The position numbers were made by a program, and so were the translations under genes. Shown here piece after piece: positions 61,561-62,807 of a stretch of DNA of 62,807 nucleotides. Under the pieces are notes generated by a model. The model was not told the DNA's origin, ran no database searches, and saw only the letters and a program-made list of their open reading frames with translations. Location: positions 1 to 62,807 of the forward strand of contig CAYYMH010000022.1 in NCBI GenBank assembly GCA_964472785.1, given 5' to 3'. The stretch comes from CAYYMH01 sp964472785. Its GTDB lineage: Bacteria > Zhuqueibacterota > Zhuqueibacteria > Thermofontimicrobiales > Thermofontimicrobiaceae. Position 1 is the stretch's first letter. Every line of letters starts with the position of its first letter.

Positions 61561-61649
61561 ATTAATAGCTAAGAAAACATTCAAATCAATATATCATTTA
61601 ATAATTTATCAATATTGAATTTAAATTTTGTGGAGGAGGTGAGAATTTA

Positions 61650-61712
61650 ATGAAACGTTTTTTGATTCCGAGAATCGCACATTGTGATAATGGCTGCTGT
61701 AGCATGTCCTGA
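61650..61712 (+). CDS. 20-residue cysteine-rich peptide
   Basis: The ATG follows GGAGGAGGTGA, a perfect match to the 16S rRNA tail, the strongest ribosome binding site in the window. The peptide starts MKRFLIPRIAHC and ends GCCSMS, with three cysteines in the last nine residues. I know no family. It could be a modified-peptide precursor, a metal-binding mini-protein or a translated leader. A +1 shift before the first Cys would run into the overlapping frame at 61690 and give a 41-residue product. Confidence 0.4.
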   Translation: MKRFLIPRIAHCDNGCCSMS

Positions 61713-61773
61713 GCAGGACGTTAAACGGCTCGAACGTGAGTTAAAAAATATATGCCCGATTGCACTTGAATGA
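61690..61773 (+). CDS. 27-residue overlapping small ORF with two Cys
   Basis: Read in the +1 frame relative to the 61650 ORF and overlapping its last seven codons. It starts MAAVACPEQDV and continues as a charged helix (KRLERELK) ending ICPIALE, so it looks protein-like. Translation could follow by reinitiation, or the two frames may be one gene broken by a single inserted base. Its last codons lie in the left arm of the hairpin at 61750. Confidence 0.3.
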   Translation: MAAVACPEQDVKRLERELKNICPIALE

Positions 61774-61798
61774 ACAACATCATGGCAGTTGGGCATAT
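61750..61798 (+). terminator. Hairpin ending the cysteine-peptide unit
   Basis: ATATGCCCGATTGC (61750-61763) pairs with GCAGTTGGGCATAT (61785-61798) with two mismatches or wobbles, around a 21-base loop, followed by TTCATTT. Termination or attenuation is likely; the T tail is modest. Confidence 0.5.
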
Positions 61799-61815
61799 TT
61801 CATTTAAATCAAAAC

Positions 61816-61950
61816 ATGAAAGGAAAAAATAGGTATAATTTAATAGACCGCAAATTTAATAATATACTGCCATATAAGTCATTTAGTTTGGAATTAGACC
61901 TGTCATTTCATACTACGGAAACTACCATTCAATCAAATTCTGAGTGTTGA
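61816..61950 (+). CDS. 44-residue peptide with Ser/Thr/Cys tail, doubtful
   Basis: The frame from the ATG at 61816 encodes a basic front (MKGKNRYNLIDRKF), a middle SFSLELDLSF and a tail rich in Thr and Ser that ends in Cys. The leader/core look resembles modified-peptide precursors, but no ribosome binding site is visible. It may be spurious. The methyltransferase gene starts 60 bp later. Confidence 0.25.
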   Translation: MKGKNRYNLIDRKFNNILPYKSFSLELDLSFHTTETTIQSNSEC

Positions 61951-62010
61951 TATAAGTTTCCTTTCTGTGTTATAAAATTTAACGCAACTAAAAAGTTGGA
62001 GGTGTTTGTT

Positions 62011-62807
62011 ATGATAGTAAAAGACGAGCATTTTTCAACGATCGCGAATGACTACAGGAAACTCAGATCAACGGAACCAGAACCAATTCAGTTTATCAGA
62101 AACCAGTTGAAAAGAAAGAAAAATATTATTGCTGCAGATATTGGTTGCGGATGTGGGCGTTATTCATTGCAACTATTTCGGTACCTGGGAAGAAAACTAT
62201 TCCTTTATTGTATCGATAACAATGAAAATATGCTGCACCAGTTGCAGCGTTATTTAAAAGAAAATAATATTGAAAAATTCGAACCGAAGCTGAGTGTAGC
62301 AGAAAAAATTCCGTTACCTGACCAATCGATTGATACAATTTTTACATTCAATGCGATCCACCATTTCAAAACATTCAATTTTTTGAACGAAGTGAAAAGG
62401 ACACTTAACCGAAATGGTCATCTTTTTATTTATACCAGAACGCCTCAGCAAAATCGGATGCACATTTGGGGCAAATATTTCCCCTGGTTTTGTGACAAGG
62501 AAACGAGACTTTATGAAATCGAAGAGATGTCACAAATTATAAACAAAGTTCTGGGGTTTCGATTAGAAAAGATTAAGCTTTTTAAGTTTCATAAAACGGC
62601 TTCGTTAGATCATTTATTATTTTTGGCTAATAACCATCATTATTCTACCTTTTCACTGTATTTGACCACAGAGTTTGAAAGAGCGCTTCAAAAATTCAAG
62701 AATAATATTGAGACACATTTTAATGATTTGAGCAGGATCAGTTGGGATAATGAGTGTCAAAGTCCACCAAAATTCCCCATCAAAATCAATTTAGGTCCAT
62801 TTAAATT
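62011..62807 (+). CDS. SAM-dependent class I methyltransferase (3' end outside window)
   Basis: The ATG at 62011 follows GGAGGTG by six bases, and the frame stays open for 265 codons to the window edge. Motif I is AADIGCGCGRYSLQL (the SAM-binding GxGxG), then YCIDNNENML as the acidic loop that holds the ribose, LPDQSIDTIFTFNAIHHF as motifs II/III, and LNRNGHLFIYTR. This is the Methyltransf_11/UbiE-like type acting on small molecules or lipids. The substrate is not readable. It follows the small-peptide unit on the same strand, but the hairpin between them argues for at least partial independence. Confidence 0.82.
   Translation, partial: MIVKDEHFSTIANDYRKLRSTEPEPIQFIRNQLKRKKNIIAADIGCGCGRYSLQLFRYLGRKLFLYCIDNNENMLHQLQRYLKENNIEKFEPKLSVAEKIPLPDQSIDTIFTFNAIHHFKTFNFLNEVKRTLNRNGHLFIYTRTPQQNRMHIWGKYFPWFCDKETRLYEIEEMSQIINKVLGFRLEKIKLFKFHKTASLDHLLFLANNHHYSTFSLYLTTEFERALQKFKNNIETHFNDLSRISWDNECQSPPKFPIKINLGPFK

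Overview
The window reads as a fragment of a metagenome-assembled genome from a Gram-negative, respiring bacterium of the FCB group. The lineage is an inference. It rests on a type IX secretion (T9SS) C-terminal sorting domain at about 1.3 kb, a TonB-dependent receptor and other outer-membrane barrels, a Bacteroidota-type serine palmitoyltransferase homologue, and hyphenated palindromic repeats of the kind common in uncultivated bacteria (Calditrichota/KSB1-like lineages would fit). Ribosome binding sites are clear GGAGG-type. Putative promoters repeatedly read TTGACN-(16/17)-TATNTT. A 100-N scaffold gap lies at 8793-8892.

Layout. 0-8.7 kb: exported repeat protein, orphan T9SS tail, small heat-shock protein, thiol peroxidase, aconitase, half-size EamA transporter, and an exported beta-lactamase-fold/alpha-beta-hydrolase fusion. 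8.9-12.2 kb (minus strand): a three-gene set that looks like long-chain base/ceramide synthesis (SPT-like, short-chain reductase, GNAT-like acyltransferase), then tRNA-Val. 13.0-20.6 kb: five tightly packed signalling genes headed by a stand-alone cobalamin domain with the Wx9EH and ExHxxG motifs of CarH photoreceptors, followed by a histidine kinase, an unrecognised helical protein, a REC-HisKA_2 kinase and a 1352-residue REC-8xPAS-HisKA_2 kinase. 21-27.8 kb: cold-shock protein, DUF1848 protein, TonB receptor, exported barrel plus lipoprotein with one CxxCH motif, and a YhaM-type exoribonuclease. 27.8-32.3 kb: an AT-rich accessory island with a toxin-antitoxin-SecB-like chaperone triplet, small gene remnants, an exported SH3 protein and a DUF4143 ATPase.

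32.7-44.7 kb: M19 dipeptidase lipoprotein, M14 carboxypeptidase, DUF72 protein, SWIM-SNF2 helicase, ribosomal protein S20, SMP-30-like lactonase, a membrane PAS kinase, and a HEAT-repeat secreted protein behind a near-perfect sigma-54 promoter. 45.1-59.4 kb: a complete, canonical nuoA-N operon (proton-pumping NADH:quinone oxidoreductase) preceded by a 42-codon leader ORF coupled to nuoA. 59.7-61.5 kb: GH9 endoglucanase-type enzyme. 61.5-62.8 kb: a compact unit with promoter, perfect Shine-Dalgarno, tiny cysteine-containing ORFs and a hairpin, then a partial SAM methyltransferase running off the window.

Taken together the genes describe an aerobic or nitrate-type respirer (complex I, aconitase, peroxidase) that degrades polysaccharide and peptides, maintains an elaborate outer membrane, and carries heavy investment in PAS/HisKA_2 signalling. 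The most unusual parts are the cobalamin-sensor operon, the sphingolipid-like cluster, the chaperone-controlled toxin system and the cysteine-peptide unit.
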